From contig DDJR01000040.1 in the NCBI GenBank assembly GCA_002339135.1, forward strand, positions 1,691-15,508: 13,818 bases of DNA, given 5' to 3'. This document shows positions 6,962 to 13,818 of the stretch, one piece after another. Source of the DNA: Flavobacteriales bacterium UBA2619 (GTDB lineage: Bacteria; Bacteroidota; Bacteroidia; Flavobacteriales_D; Sanyastnellaceae). The position numbers were made by a program, and so were the translations under genes. The notes under the pieces were generated by a model. That model was given only the letters and a program-made list of their open reading frames with translations, ran no database searches and had not been told where the DNA came from. Every line of letters begins with the position of its first letter. Position 1 is the stretch's first letter.

Positions 6962-8158
6962 CTAATCGATCACCCCGAGTTCGCGCGCCACTTTTTCGAA
7001 AGCGGCTAGCGCAAAATCTATATGTTCTTTCGTGTGGGAGGCTGAAAGCTGGACCCTAATTCGAGCTGCTCCTTTAGGCACCACTGGAAAGAAAAATCCG
7101 ATGACGTAGATGCCTTCTTCGAGGAGGCGGTTCGCCATGTCTTGGGACAGTCTTGCATCGCCCAGCATAACTGGTACGATTGCTGACTCCCCATCATTAA
7201 AAGGGAGGCCAGCACTGCGAAGTCCGTCTTTGAAATACGTGGTGTTTGACTCCAAACGATCTCTGAGCTCTGTGCTTTCATCGAGCATCTTAAAGACTTC
7301 GAGGGATGCCCCAACGATGGTTGGCGCTAGTGAGTTTGAAAAAAGATACGGTCGAGAACGTTGACGTAAAAGTTCGATGATTTCTTTGCGACCTGTTGTA
7401 AAGCCACCCATCGCACCACCCAAGGCTTTTCCGAGAGTACCCGTAATGATATCCACTCTGCCAAGCGCATCGCGCAACTCGATCGAACCTCTGCCCGTTT
7501 TCCCGATAAAACCGGTTGAGTGACATTCATCCACCATAACCAAGGCGTCGTACTTGTCAGCTAGATCACATATTTTTCCAATCTCGGCAACATAGCCGTC
7601 CATAGAAAACACCCCGTCAGTCACAATAATTTTAAATCGAGAACCAGCTTCAACTGCTGCTTGCAGTTGAAGCTCAAGATCAATCATATTGTTGTTTGCA
7701 TAACGGAACCTCTTGGCTTTACACAGTCGGACTCCGTCTATAATGGAAGCGTGATTGAGGGAGTCTGAAATGATGGCATCTTCTGCGGTTAACAGTGGCT
7801 CAAAAACACCTCCGTTTGCGTCAAAAGCAGCGGCATAAAGGATGGTGTCTTCTGTTTGATGAAAATCTGCAATTGTCTTCTCAAGTTCTTTGTGAATGTC
7901 TTGTGTCCCACAAATAAACCTCACAGAACTCATTCCAAATCCATGGGTGTCTAGCGTCTTTTGAGCTGCTTTGACGACCCGTGGATGGTTGCTCAGACCA
8001 AGGTAGTTGTTCGAACAAAAATTTAAGACCTCTTTGCCATCCGTGAGTTTAATCACCGCATCTTGAGAGGTGGCTATAACACGTTCACTTTTAAAAAGAC
8101 CAGCTTCCTCTATGTTTACAAGCTCCTGCTGGAGATGTGATTTCATTTTTCCATACAT
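6962..8158 (-). CDS. kbl: glycine C-acetyltransferase (2-amino-3-ketobutyrate CoA ligase)
   Basis: PLP-dependent cytoplasmic enzyme of the alpha-oxoamine synthase family. It cleaves 2-amino-3-oxobutyrate with CoA to glycine and acetyl-CoA, the second step of threonine breakdown through threonine dehydrogenase. The length, 398 residues, equals the usual Kbl length, and the N-terminus MYGKMKSHLQQELVNIEEAG is characteristic and separates it from BioF and serine palmitoyltransferase. Visible active-site features: NYLGLSNHP at 51-59, SLNHASIIDG at 133-142 with His136, MVDECHSTGFIG at 208-219 with Asp210 and His213, and the Schiff-base lysine Lys244 in TGTLGKALGG. No threonine dehydrogenase gene lies in the window. 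It is followed after one base by the FAD oxidoreductase, suggesting a shared amino-acid role. The frame contains a 12-base perfect inverted repeat (7646-7674). Confidence 0.96.
   Translation of the reverse strand: MYGKMKSHLQQELVNIEEAGLFKSERVIATSQDAVIKLTDGKEVLNFCSNNYLGLSNHPRVVKAAQKTLDTHGFGMSSVRFICGTQDIHKELEKTIADFHQTEDTILYAAAFDANGGVFEPLLTAEDAIISDSLNHASIIDGVRLCKAKRFRYANNNMIDLELQLQAAVEAGSRFKIIVTDGVFSMDGYVAEIGKICDLADKYDALVMVDECHSTGFIGKTGRGSIELRDALGRVDIITGTLGKALGGAMGGFTTGRKEIIELLRQRSRPYLFSNSLAPTIVGASLEVFKMLDESTELRDRLESNTTYFKDGLRSAGLPFNDGESAIVPVMLGDARLSQDMANRLLEEGIYVIGFFFPVVPKGAARIRVQLSASHTKEHIDFALAAFEKVARELGVID
7646..7674. repeat. 12-base perfect inverted repeat inside kbl
   Basis: AGCTTCAACTGC (7646-7657) and its exact reverse complement (7663-7674) flank a five-base loop TGCTT. 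In kbl mRNA this forms a 12-bp hairpin encoding part of LELQLQAAVEAG. No U-tract follows on the mRNA strand, so it is not a normal terminator. Codon constraint could have produced it by chance. Confidence 0.75.
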
Positions 8159-8268
8159 GACGCGAATTTAGACCAAACTCGTTCACCCCTCCCCAATCAC
8201 ATCCAGGAGATTAACATTGTAAATCTACGCAGACAAAACACATTTAATTGGCGTTTTAATAAAACCTT

Positions 8269-9126
8269 TTAACCCAATAGAAGCGGGTAGTTTCTCTCGC
8301 CGTGACCCATGGGATTGCCATACGTGACAGGAAAGTCGACAGGAACATGAGATGAGATGATTTCACCCAAATCAAGGCCAAAGGGATTGTCAAGAGCTTG
8401 CCCATCGTTGAGGGTATTGTCCCGAATATCTGAAAATGTTCCGACCATGAGGCCGTTCGCCTTTTCGAAAACACCAGCGAGCTTGAAAGAGAGAAACATT
8501 CTATCTATGTGGTAGAGGTATTCATCGATTTCTTCCACAAACAAATAAGACCCGCTGACATTGGGAAAATAGGGCGTCCCTAGAAGGGAGTATAAAACGC
8601 TTAGGTTTCCGCCAGTAACTTTCAACTTGGGATTCAACGTTGATCCAGTTCTTAATGCAGACCACATCGCATTAACATCGGCTGGCAAGGTGGAGTTTAA
8701 AGTCCCTGCAACAGGCGCATGTAGAGAGGTTACTCCGAGATTCGTTGACCAAGAATGAAGAACGGTAATGTCTGAGAATCCCACGATCCATGTTGGGTCG
8801 GAGAGGTAGGCTTTAGAATCAAGAAGCGGGAGCAGTCGACCAGAACCATATCCACCACGCAGCGCTAGAACAGCGCGTATCGACGGATCGCGAAATGCCG
8901 AATTGAGATGGCCAGCACGGTGTAAGTCAAGGCCTGCAAATTGGTGGTACTTCGCGTCGAGGTTAGATGGAATTACAGGTGTAAAACCTGCATCAACGAC
9001 GGAATTGGCGGCGTCTTGGATCGCCTTTTGAGAGGCAAATCGAGCTGGAGCTACGAGCATGATTTTATCGCCTGGCTCGAGGTGTTTAGGTCTGTTTGAA
9101 GTCGTGAATTTTTCTGATGTGAGCAT
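8269..9126 (-). CDS. S66-family LD-carboxypeptidase (LdcA/MccF type), shortened C-terminus
   Basis: Predicted serine peptidase of family S66. LdcA members remove the terminal D-alanine from peptidoglycan tetrapeptides during wall recycling in the cytoplasm; MccF relatives cleave microcin C. The 285 residues begin with LEPGDKIMLVAPA at 16-28 and contain LRGGYGSGRLLPLLD at 89-103, the nucleophile Ser118 in IVGFSDIT, Glu198 in LFVEEIDEYLYHIDRM, and His275 in NPMGHGERNY. The triad is therefore complete. The frame stops immediately after the PLLLG strand at 281-285, where family members normally run on by about 15-25 residues to a final beta strand. The same frame stays open for 23 more codons after the TAA at 8269-8271. 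No obvious signal peptide. Divergent from metG across 74 bases; kbl lies downstream on the same strand after 110 bases. Confidence 0.88.
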   Translation of the reverse strand: MLTSEKFTTSNRPKHLEPGDKIMLVAPARFASQKAIQDAANSVVDAGFTPVIPSNLDAKYHQFAGLDLHRAGHLNSAFRDPSIRAVLALRGGYGSGRLLPLLDSKAYLSDPTWIVGFSDITVLHSWSTNLGVTSLHAPVAGTLNSTLPADVNAMWSALRTGSTLNPKLKVTGGNLSVLYSLLGTPYFPNVSGSYLFVEEIDEYLYHIDRMFLSFKLAGVFEKANGLMVGTFSDIRDNTLNDGQALDNPFGLDLGEIISSHVPVDFPVTYGNPMGHGERNYPLLLG

Positions 9127-9187
9127 CTATTAAAAACTTTGTGTGACATTCTTTGCGGTGAAGTTAATGAGTCTGGGGGGAGTGAGG

Positions 9188-9195
9188 TATTTTTG
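9188..9195 (+). promoter_or_regulatory. possible Bacteroidota -7 element for metG
   Basis: TATTTTTG matches the Bacteroidota TAnnTTTG consensus exactly. It ends 5 bases before the ATG at 9201, so transcription would begin at or just inside the annotated start, giving a leaderless message or a true start at Met7 (9219). No good TTTG box sits 19-21 bases upstream, which lowers confidence. Confidence 0.28.
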
Positions 9196-9200
9196 GGCTA

Positions 9201-11312
9201 ATGAATAAACTGCAATCAATGACCCCACTAATTAGGACTCCGAAAAGACGTCTAATTACTTCGGCTCTGCCTTATGCAAACGGGCCTATTCACGTGGGAC
9301 ACATGGCGGGAGCGTATTTGCCAGCGGATATTTATGTGAGGTATTTGAGAAGTTCTGGAGAGGATGTACTTTGGGTGTGTGGAAGTGATGAACATGGTGC
9401 TGCGATTACATTGAGAGCAAAAAAAGATGGGACAACACCACGTGACATCGTAGATAAATATCACGTTGAAATGCAAGGGGCCTTCAAAGGGTTGGACATC
9501 AGCTTCGATCACTACAGCAGAACTTCCAGTGAAAAACACCACAAGGTTGCCCAAGATTTCTTCTTAAAACTCCTTGAGAATGACAGTTTTGAGGTCAAGA
9601 CACAAGAGCAATATTACGACGAGGAAGCTGACCAGTTTTTAGCTGACAGATATATTACTGGAACATGTCCCACATGCAATGCAGATGGTGCTTATGGAGA
9701 TCAGTGCGAGAAGTGCGGTGCGACTCTTTCCCCGACAGAACTTATAAATCCCAAGTCGACGCTTAGTGGTGCAAAACCGATTTTAAAACCTACTACTCTT
9801 TGGTATTTACCTATGGGAAGACATGAGGAGTGGTTGAAGGACTACATCGAAAATGGGATGCTTGACGGAAAAGTGCATCATGATGCTAAAGCCTGGAAAA
9901 GCCATGTTGTAGGCCAATGTAAAAGTTGGATCGACGGTGGATTGCAAAGTAGAGCTATGACCCGCGATTTAAAGTGGGGAGTGCCAGTTCCTGTAGAAGG
10001 GGCTGACGGGAAAGTCCTCTATGTTTGGCTTGATGCTCCTGTTGGATATATTACAGCCACGATGGAGTGGGCTGAGAAGAATGGAAAGGATTGGCGTGAC
10101 TGGTGGCAAAATGAAGACACCGAATTACTCCACTTTATCGGAAAAGACAACATTGTTTTCCATTGTATCATTTTTCCGATTTTACTTAAGCAACACGGAG
10201 ATTTTATTTTGCCTCACCATGTACCTGCAAATGAGTTTATGAATTTGGAGGGTGATAAGATTTCAACTTCTAGAAATTGGGCTGTTTGGGTAAGTGAGTT
10301 CTTGGAAAATAATCCGTCGGGAAGCGATCCCATGCGGTACGTTCTGACATCCATCATGCCAGAGCAGCGAGACAGTGAATTTACCTGGAACGATTACCGA
10401 GATCGGATCAACAATGAACTGGCAGATGTGCTTGGAAATTTCGTGAATCGTGTCCTCGTACTGACGCGAAAGTATTACGACGGCATTGTTCCAATGGCTC
10501 CGAAAGAATCGGTTTTAACGGAGGTCGATAAATCGCTTGTCGATGTTCTGTCTGGAGCGGGTGAACGAATCGGTGATTTAATCTCACGCCATCGCTACCG
10601 CGAAGCCCAACTCGAAGCCATGAATGTTGCACGACGAGGTAACAAATACCTCACTGAGGAGGAGCCATGGAAAATTCAAAAAACTGACCCTCAGAGAGTA
10701 AAAACAATCATGCACCTTGCTTGCCAAGTGGTAGGAAATTTAGGAATCGTACTCGAACCATTCCTGCCAAGAACAGCTGAAAAAATATCTGTCTCATTCG
10801 GAGTAAATGGTCTCCGATGGAATGACGTCTCACCCTCACTTGTAAAAAACGGCACCGTATTGGGAGATTTACCAATCTTATTTACAAAAATTGACGAAGA
10901 AACAGTCGAAACTGAGAAAGCGAAACTTGGTCAAAAAGAAGTCGATTCAAATGACTCAAATAAAAACACTGTGATGCTTCAAAAAGACTCAACTACCTTC
11001 GATCATTTTTCTGAGATGGACCTCCGAGTGGCGACCGTGACGGAATGTGTGGCCGTGAAAAAAACCAAGAAACTTCTCAAGCTTACTGTAAATACAGGCC
11101 TCGACGTGAGAACAGTCGTTTCCGGCATCGCCGAGCATTTCTCACCAGAAGATGTTGTCGGTCGCAAGGTGGTGCTTTTAGCAAATCTCGAGCCACGGAC
11201 CATAAAAGGAGTGGAAAGTTGGGGGATGGTTCTGATGGCATCCACAAATGATGGGGGATTGAAGTTCGTTACTCCAGAAGATGGAGTGAATCCTGGAGAT
11301 GTAATTCGTTAA
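9201..11312 (+). CDS. metG: methionyl-tRNA synthetase with C-terminal tRNA-binding domain
   Basis: Charges tRNA-Met with methionine in the cytoplasm; essential housekeeping enzyme. The 703 residues are in the normal range for the long, dimer-forming type. The class I HIGH motif is HVGH at 31-34 in ALPYANGPIHVGHMAG. The zinc knuckle has four cysteines (C156, C159, C169, C172). The KMSKS loop is KISTS at 353-357, followed by RNWAVW, a variant common in Bacteroidota. The anticodon-binding helical domain covers about 390-560. A Ser/Lys/Asp-rich linker at 565-597 leads to a Trbp111/EMAP-II-like OB domain at about 598-703 (FSEMDLRVATV, VSGIAEHFSPEDVVGRKVV, GMVLMAS). The ATG at 9201 gives a short extra N-terminus; Met7 at 9219 would give the more usual MTPLIRTPKR start. 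A nitroreductase gene follows after 17 bases. Confidence 0.98.
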   Translation: MNKLQSMTPLIRTPKRRLITSALPYANGPIHVGHMAGAYLPADIYVRYLRSSGEDVLWVCGSDEHGAAITLRAKKDGTTPRDIVDKYHVEMQGAFKGLDISFDHYSRTSSEKHHKVAQDFFLKLLENDSFEVKTQEQYYDEEADQFLADRYITGTCPTCNADGAYGDQCEKCGATLSPTELINPKSTLSGAKPILKPTTLWYLPMGRHEEWLKDYIENGMLDGKVHHDAKAWKSHVVGQCKSWIDGGLQSRAMTRDLKWGVPVPVEGADGKVLYVWLDAPVGYITATMEWAEKNGKDWRDWWQNEDTELLHFIGKDNIVFHCIIFPILLKQHGDFILPHHVPANEFMNLEGDKISTSRNWAVWVSEFLENNPSGSDPMRYVLTSIMPEQRDSEFTWNDYRDRINNELADVLGNFVNRVLVLTRKYYDGIVPMAPKESVLTEVDKSLVDVLSGAGERIGDLISRHRYREAQLEAMNVARRGNKYLTEEEPWKIQKTDPQRVKTIMHLACQVVGNLGIVLEPFLPRTAEKISVSFGVNGLRWNDVSPSLVKNGTVLGDLPILFTKIDEETVETEKAKLGQKEVDSNDSNKNTVMLQKDSTTFDHFSEMDLRVATVTECVAVKKTKKLLKLTVNTGLDVRTVVSGIAEHFSPEDVVGRKVVLLANLEPRTIKGVESWGMVLMASTNDGGLKFVTPEDGVNPGDVIR

Positions 11313-11329
11313 ATTAAAGAATCAAAAGA

Positions 11330-11842
11330 ATGTCAGTACTTACAACCATTAAAAAAAGATTTAGCCCTTATTCTTTCGACAAAACAAATGTTGGTTTTGA
11401 GGATATTGAATCAGCTTTTGAAGCTGCTCGTTGGGCCCCGTCTGGATACAACAACCAGCCGTGGAGATTCGTATACATTTCCCGCGATCATCAGAATTTT
11501 GAGAAAATGCTATCTTTCCCTGTTGAAGCAAATAGCAAGTGGATGAAGGACTGTGGAGGAATCGCCGTTGTTCTAGCAAAAACACAGAGTGATTTCAATG
11601 GCCAGCTTGACCCTTCTGCCCAGTACTGTTGCGGTCTTGCTGTAGGACAAATGCTCGTAGAAATCTCTGCCTTGGGATTACACTCACACCAAATAGGAGG
11701 TTTTGACAGAACGAAGTTATCTGCGTTTTTAGAGCTTCCAGAATATATTATCCCCATGGCAATGATGGCTGTCGGCAGAACTTCTGAGGAACCTCAACAA
11801 AACAGAAAACGAGAACCTTTGGAAGTTCTCGTTTTAAGATAA
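11330..11842 (+). CDS. nitroreductase-family protein (short, FMN-dependent)
   Basis: Predicted cytoplasmic FMN-binding oxidoreductase of the nitroreductase superfamily; substrate unknown. At 170 residues it belongs to the short group. The N-terminal helix carries IKKRFSPYSF at 7-16, whose basic residue usually contacts the FMN phosphate. EAARWAPSGYNNQPWRFVYI at 31-50 is the conserved FMN/dimer block, GLAVGQMLVEISALGLHSHQIGGFD at 102-126 (quoted as family helix and GG turn) is typical, and MMAVGRTSEE at 145-154 is the late FMN-binding VGR motif. The ATG is 17 bases after the metG stop, so co-transcription with metG is likely. The last codons form a strong hairpin (11806-11835) that probably serves as the terminator. 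Confidence 0.88.
   Translation: MSVLTTIKKRFSPYSFDKTNVGFEDIESAFEAARWAPSGYNNQPWRFVYISRDHQNFEKMLSFPVEANSKWMKDCGGIAVVLAKTQSDFNGQLDPSAQYCCGLAVGQMLVEISALGLHSHQIGGFDRTKLSAFLELPEYIIPMAMMAVGRTSEEPQQNRKREPLEVLVLR
11806..11835. terminator. bidirectional intrinsic terminator overlapping the nitroreductase 3' end
   Basis: AAAACGAGAAC (11806-11816) and GTTCTCGTTTT (11825-11835) are a perfect 11-base inverted repeat around the 8-base loop CTTTGGAA. The A-run on one side and T-run on the other give a U-tail in both directions, fitting the convergent genes here (nitroreductase on plus, T9SS protein on minus). Unusually, the hairpin lies inside the coding sequence, ending 7 bases before the end of the stop codon at 11840-11842. 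Confidence 0.7.
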
Positions 11843-11873
11843 AAAATGCATCCACTTGGCTGCTTGCCGTTTC

Positions 11874-13118
11874 TTACTTAGCCACGACAAAAGACTGACG
11901 AAGGACCCCTCGTGGTGTTGTAACAGCAACAATATAAGTGCCGTTTGACAAGCTTGAAACATCTATCTCTGACTCAGAAAGCATCAATTCCATGACCCTC
12001 TGACCTGTGATTGAGTAAATCTCGAAACGGATATTCGATGCAGCAAATTCTACTGCTAGAGATATTGTAATCGCTGACGAAGTAGGACTTGGAAAAACAT
12101 CCAGGTTTTGTGAAAAAACAAGGTCTTCAAGACCCATGACCACATTCACATCAATCGTAGAAACTACGCCTTCACAACCTCCATTAGAAGAGGCTACAAC
12201 TGACAGAACGCCATCTGAAATATCTCCACTCCACTCGACAGTTACAAAGGATGTTCCTTGACCAGAAAGTATCGTTCCTCCAGCAATCGTCCACTCGAAG
12301 GAAGCTGCTTCGTCACTACAAGAGTAGGACCACTCAGACACGCCACTTCCTACCTCTACAGAACCATTTCCTTCAATTGTTCCGGCTGATGGACCATATT
12401 CACAATCGTCATTTGTCCAAGCATTCTCATCGTAATTACAAGCCAAAGAGTCCATGCACTGAGAAGGTGCATACAGTATAGGAAGAAGAAGTCTTAGGTC
12501 TGGAGATTGAATTCCCCAAGGGAAGATCTGAACATAGATAGATCCAGATATCGTTCCTGAAGTTGTCAATTGACCGATCAGAACTGTCAAATCATCTCCG
12601 GCAAAGCCAGCGTTGTCTGCACCCAAACCTGGAAATAGCGTAGCCCAACCATTGCCAACAGCGGTATTAGACATCACATTCTCACCGGCCTCGAAAGCAG
12701 CAAAAGCATTGTAAGTCGGATCTGTTAAAGCAAGTATTTCCATAGGGTCTATAGAGTTCTCAACACCTAAAGTGAGCCAACTGTCGTATTCCAAATCAGG
12801 AAAAGCAGTATAAAATGCTGGATTAATCGCATTCGCAAAAGTCTCACTTGCAGCTGGATGTTGGTACCACGCTGGTGAAGATGTTGACTCCATAATCCAG
12901 GGGTAACTCTCACTACCGGTACAGGCTGAGAGATAGTCGTCTGCATCGAGCATGTGTAAATACATTCTCCATGTGGTCATTCCAGCAAGATCTCCGTCAG
13001 AATGAACAGCAAACTGCTCTAACCCGATCCAATATTCATCTGGTCCTTGTGCACGTATTGAGGTGAACGACGCGAGAAAAATCGCGAGAAATAAAAATCC
13101 TACTAAACTCTTCTTCAT
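11874..13118 (-). CDS. secreted protein with C-terminal type IX secretion sorting domain
   Basis: Predicted exported protein of 414 residues, sent through Sec and then the Bacteroidota type IX secretion system; molecular role unknown. Signal peptide at 1-24 (MKKSLVGFLFLAIFLASF, then IRAQ). Residues 25-215 are an unnamed domain (MTTWRMYLHMLDADDYLSAC at 47-66, INPAFYTAFPDLEYDSWLTLG at 98-118, quoted in parts) that I recognise as recurring in Flavobacteriales surface proteins. CMDSLACNYDENAWTNDDCE at 221-240 is a short Cys-bounded motif of the D-x-x-A-C-N-Y-D type found in such proteins. Residues 245-325 look like a PKD/Ig-like beta domain. Residues 335-414 are the sorting domain: VFPSPTSSAITISL, then FEIYSITGQRVMEL, then SNGTYIVAVTTPRGVLRQSFVVAK. 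It starts 13 bases after the barrel gene, likely in the same transcript. Confidence 0.88.
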   Translation of the reverse strand: MKKSLVGFLFLAIFLASFTSIRAQGPDEYWIGLEQFAVHSDGDLAGMTTWRMYLHMLDADDYLSACTGSESYPWIMESTSSPAWYQHPAASETFANAINPAFYTAFPDLEYDSWLTLGVENSIDPMEILALTDPTYNAFAAFEAGENVMSNTAVGNGWATLFPGLGADNAGFAGDDLTVLIGQLTTSGTISGSIYVQIFPWGIQSPDLRLLLPILYAPSQCMDSLACNYDENAWTNDDCEYGPSAGTIEGNGSVEVGSGVSEWSYSCSDEAASFEWTIAGGTILSGQGTSFVTVEWSGDISDGVLSVVASSNGGCEGVVSTIDVNVVMGLEDLVFSQNLDVFPSPTSSAITISLAVEFAASNIRFEIYSITGQRVMELMLSESEIDVSSLSNGTYIVAVTTPRGVLRQSFVVAK

Positions 13119-13131
13119 GTAATTCTATATT

Positions 13132-13701
13132 TTACCAGCCAAAACCAACATTCATACCAAATCTCACTCCGATACCATCTCCCTCTGGGAAAAGAGACTG
13201 GTCTTGTTCTGACACAGTTTCATCAAACAAATCTGTACTGATGCTTTTTACCTGAGGCCCTAAAAACATATCGACCATCAAGCCGTCACCATACCATTGG
13301 TAACCAAGCACAGCTGCAGCTCCAAGCACATTTCTGTTGAACCATTCATCTCCCTCGATCTCCCATTTGACAGTTCTATATCGGGCAAGTGCAGCTATGT
13401 AAAAACCTTCACAAGCATTTCCTCCAGGATAGAATCTAAATTCAGGCATCACAATAAATCCGAAACGGTTGGCTGTGAGCGTCTCGTTTGATGTCGGATC
13501 GTCCGCTGATCCTGATCCTGTCATAATCCCTGCAGACAGCTGTAGTGAAAACTGCTCTGTTAGTGCTTGCTCGTAACCAATTTGATATTGACCTGCAAAG
13601 AAACCAAAAGGATTCGCTTTAACAACTTGCCCCGGTCCGTCAGACTGAGCTGACAAAGAAGTGGAGCATAAAAACAAGGTAATTAAAAATATATTTTTCA
13701 T
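13132..13701 (-). CDS. small outer-membrane beta-barrel protein (DUF3575-like)
   Basis: Predicted outer-membrane barrel of 189 residues with no assigned function. A signal peptide covers 1-18 (MKNIFLITLFLCSTSLSA). The mature part alternates polar and aromatic/hydrophobic residues: ANPFGFFAGQYQIGYEQAL at 29-47, RFGFIVMPEFRFYPG at 79-93, GFYIAALARYRTVKWEI at 99-115, and the last strand GVRFGMNVGFGW ending in Trp, the usual outer-membrane C-terminal aromatic. The pattern NPFGFFAG...YE and EFRFYPG resembles DUF3575-type proteins. The last 26 bases of similarity to the next gene upstream show it is one of a tandem pair. The T9SS cargo gene follows after 13 bases. Confidence 0.82.
   Translation of the reverse strand: MKNIFLITLFLCSTSLSAQSDGPGQVVKANPFGFFAGQYQIGYEQALTEQFSLQLSAGIMTGSGSADDPTSNETLTANRFGFIVMPEFRFYPGGNACEGFYIAALARYRTVKWEIEGDEWFNRNVLGAAAVLGYQWYGDGLMVDMFLGPQVKSISTDLFDETVSEQDQSLFPEGDGIGVRFGMNVGFGW
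13139..13164 (-). repeat. 3' coding repeat shared by tandem barrel genes, copy 1
   Basis: These 26 bases encode the end of the last beta strand of the first barrel gene and match 13736-13761 at 25 of 26 positions (one A/G difference). This indicates a recent duplication or gene conversion between the two barrel genes. Confidence 0.75.
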
Positions 13702-13728
13702 TTTATTCTATGTTAAATTTTCATTCTG

Positions 13729-13818
13729 TTATCTTCCAAAACCAACATTCATGCCAAATCTAATTCCATTCTCTCCGACGAACCGGATGGGGACTTCTGA
13801 CAAATAACCATCAAACAG
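13729..13818 (-). CDS. C-terminal end of a second outer-membrane barrel paralogue (cut by window edge)
   Basis: Only the last 29 codons and the stop (TAA at 13731-13729) lie in the window. The visible tail reads LFDGYLSEVP followed by IRFVGENGIRFGMNVGFGR. Its end GIRFGMNVGFG is nearly identical to GVRFGMNVGFG of the neighbouring barrel gene, so this is a tandem relative of it. It differs in ending with Arg instead of Trp. The gap to the next gene's ATG (13701) is 27 bases, so the two are probably in one operon. Confidence 0.8.
   Translation of the reverse strand: MFDGYLSEVPIRFVGENGIRFGMNVGFGR
13736..13761 (-). repeat. 3' coding repeat shared by tandem barrel genes, copy 2
   Basis: This is the second copy of the 26-base stretch at 13139-13164, lying in the cut-off upstream barrel gene. 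Outside it, the visible DNA and protein sequences diverge quickly. Confidence 0.75.

Noticed and set aside
8208..8236. TTGTCT and TAATCT 17 bases apart upstream of kbl on the minus strand as a kbl promoter
   Set aside because: Both boxes match poorly and do not fit the Bacteroidota TTTG/TAnnTTTG pattern; the 110-base gap surely holds a promoter or processing site but I cannot place it.
9201..11312. KISTS in place of KMSKS in MetRS as a possible defect
   Set aside because: This variant followed by RNWAVW is usual in Bacteroidota MetRS and the rest of the enzyme is intact.

Overview
The window comes from a moderately AT-rich member of the Bacteroidota, most likely a marine Flavobacteriales-type organism. 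The clues are a secreted protein ending in a Por/T9SS-type C-terminal sorting domain and carrying a D-x-x-A-C-N-Y-D motif, a methionyl-tRNA synthetase with a KISTS signature and a C-terminal tRNA-binding domain, small outer-membrane barrels ending in GFGW/GFGR, and very tight, often overlapping, gene packing. There are no tRNA or rRNA genes, insertion sequences, CRISPR arrays or phage genes, and no gene-free stretch longer than about 110 bases.

Layout. Bases 1-741 (+) hold the 3' part of a YbfF-like alpha/beta hydrolase, convergent with the next block. Bases 5775-746 (-) form a compact four-gene operon, read in the order YfiR-like periplasmic protein, secreted TPR-type helical protein, membrane receptor with HAMP and PP2C/SpoIIE phosphatase, and ClC chloride channel/transporter with two CBS domains. 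The junctions are ATGA, one intervening base, and TAATG. Bases 8158-5863 (-) hold kbl (glycine C-acetyltransferase), followed after one base by an FAD-dependent amino-acid-oxidase-like protein. Bases 9126-8269 (-) hold an S66 LD-carboxypeptidase whose reading frame stops unusually early. It is divergent from metG at 9201-11312 (+), which is followed by a short nitroreductase at 11330-11842 (+). The nitroreductase ends in a hairpin that probably terminates transcription from both sides. Bases 13118-11874 (-) encode a T9SS cargo protein, preceded by two tandem related outer-membrane barrel genes (13701-13132 and the cut-off 13818-13729).

How the genes fit together. The most interesting unit is the four-gene operon. 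In the known YfiBNR system a periplasmic YfiR protein restrains a HAMP-containing membrane diguanylate cyclase. Here a YfiR relative is translationally coupled, through a TPR-type protein, to a HAMP receptor whose output is a PP2C-type phosphatase, and that gene overlaps a ClC gene. It looks like a YfiR-type envelope sensor with a different output, tied to an ion transporter. This is inference from domains and gene order, not demonstrated function. The kbl/oxidase pair suggests threonine/glycine metabolism. metG and ldcA are housekeeping. The right end is an envelope/secretion cluster of unknown purpose.
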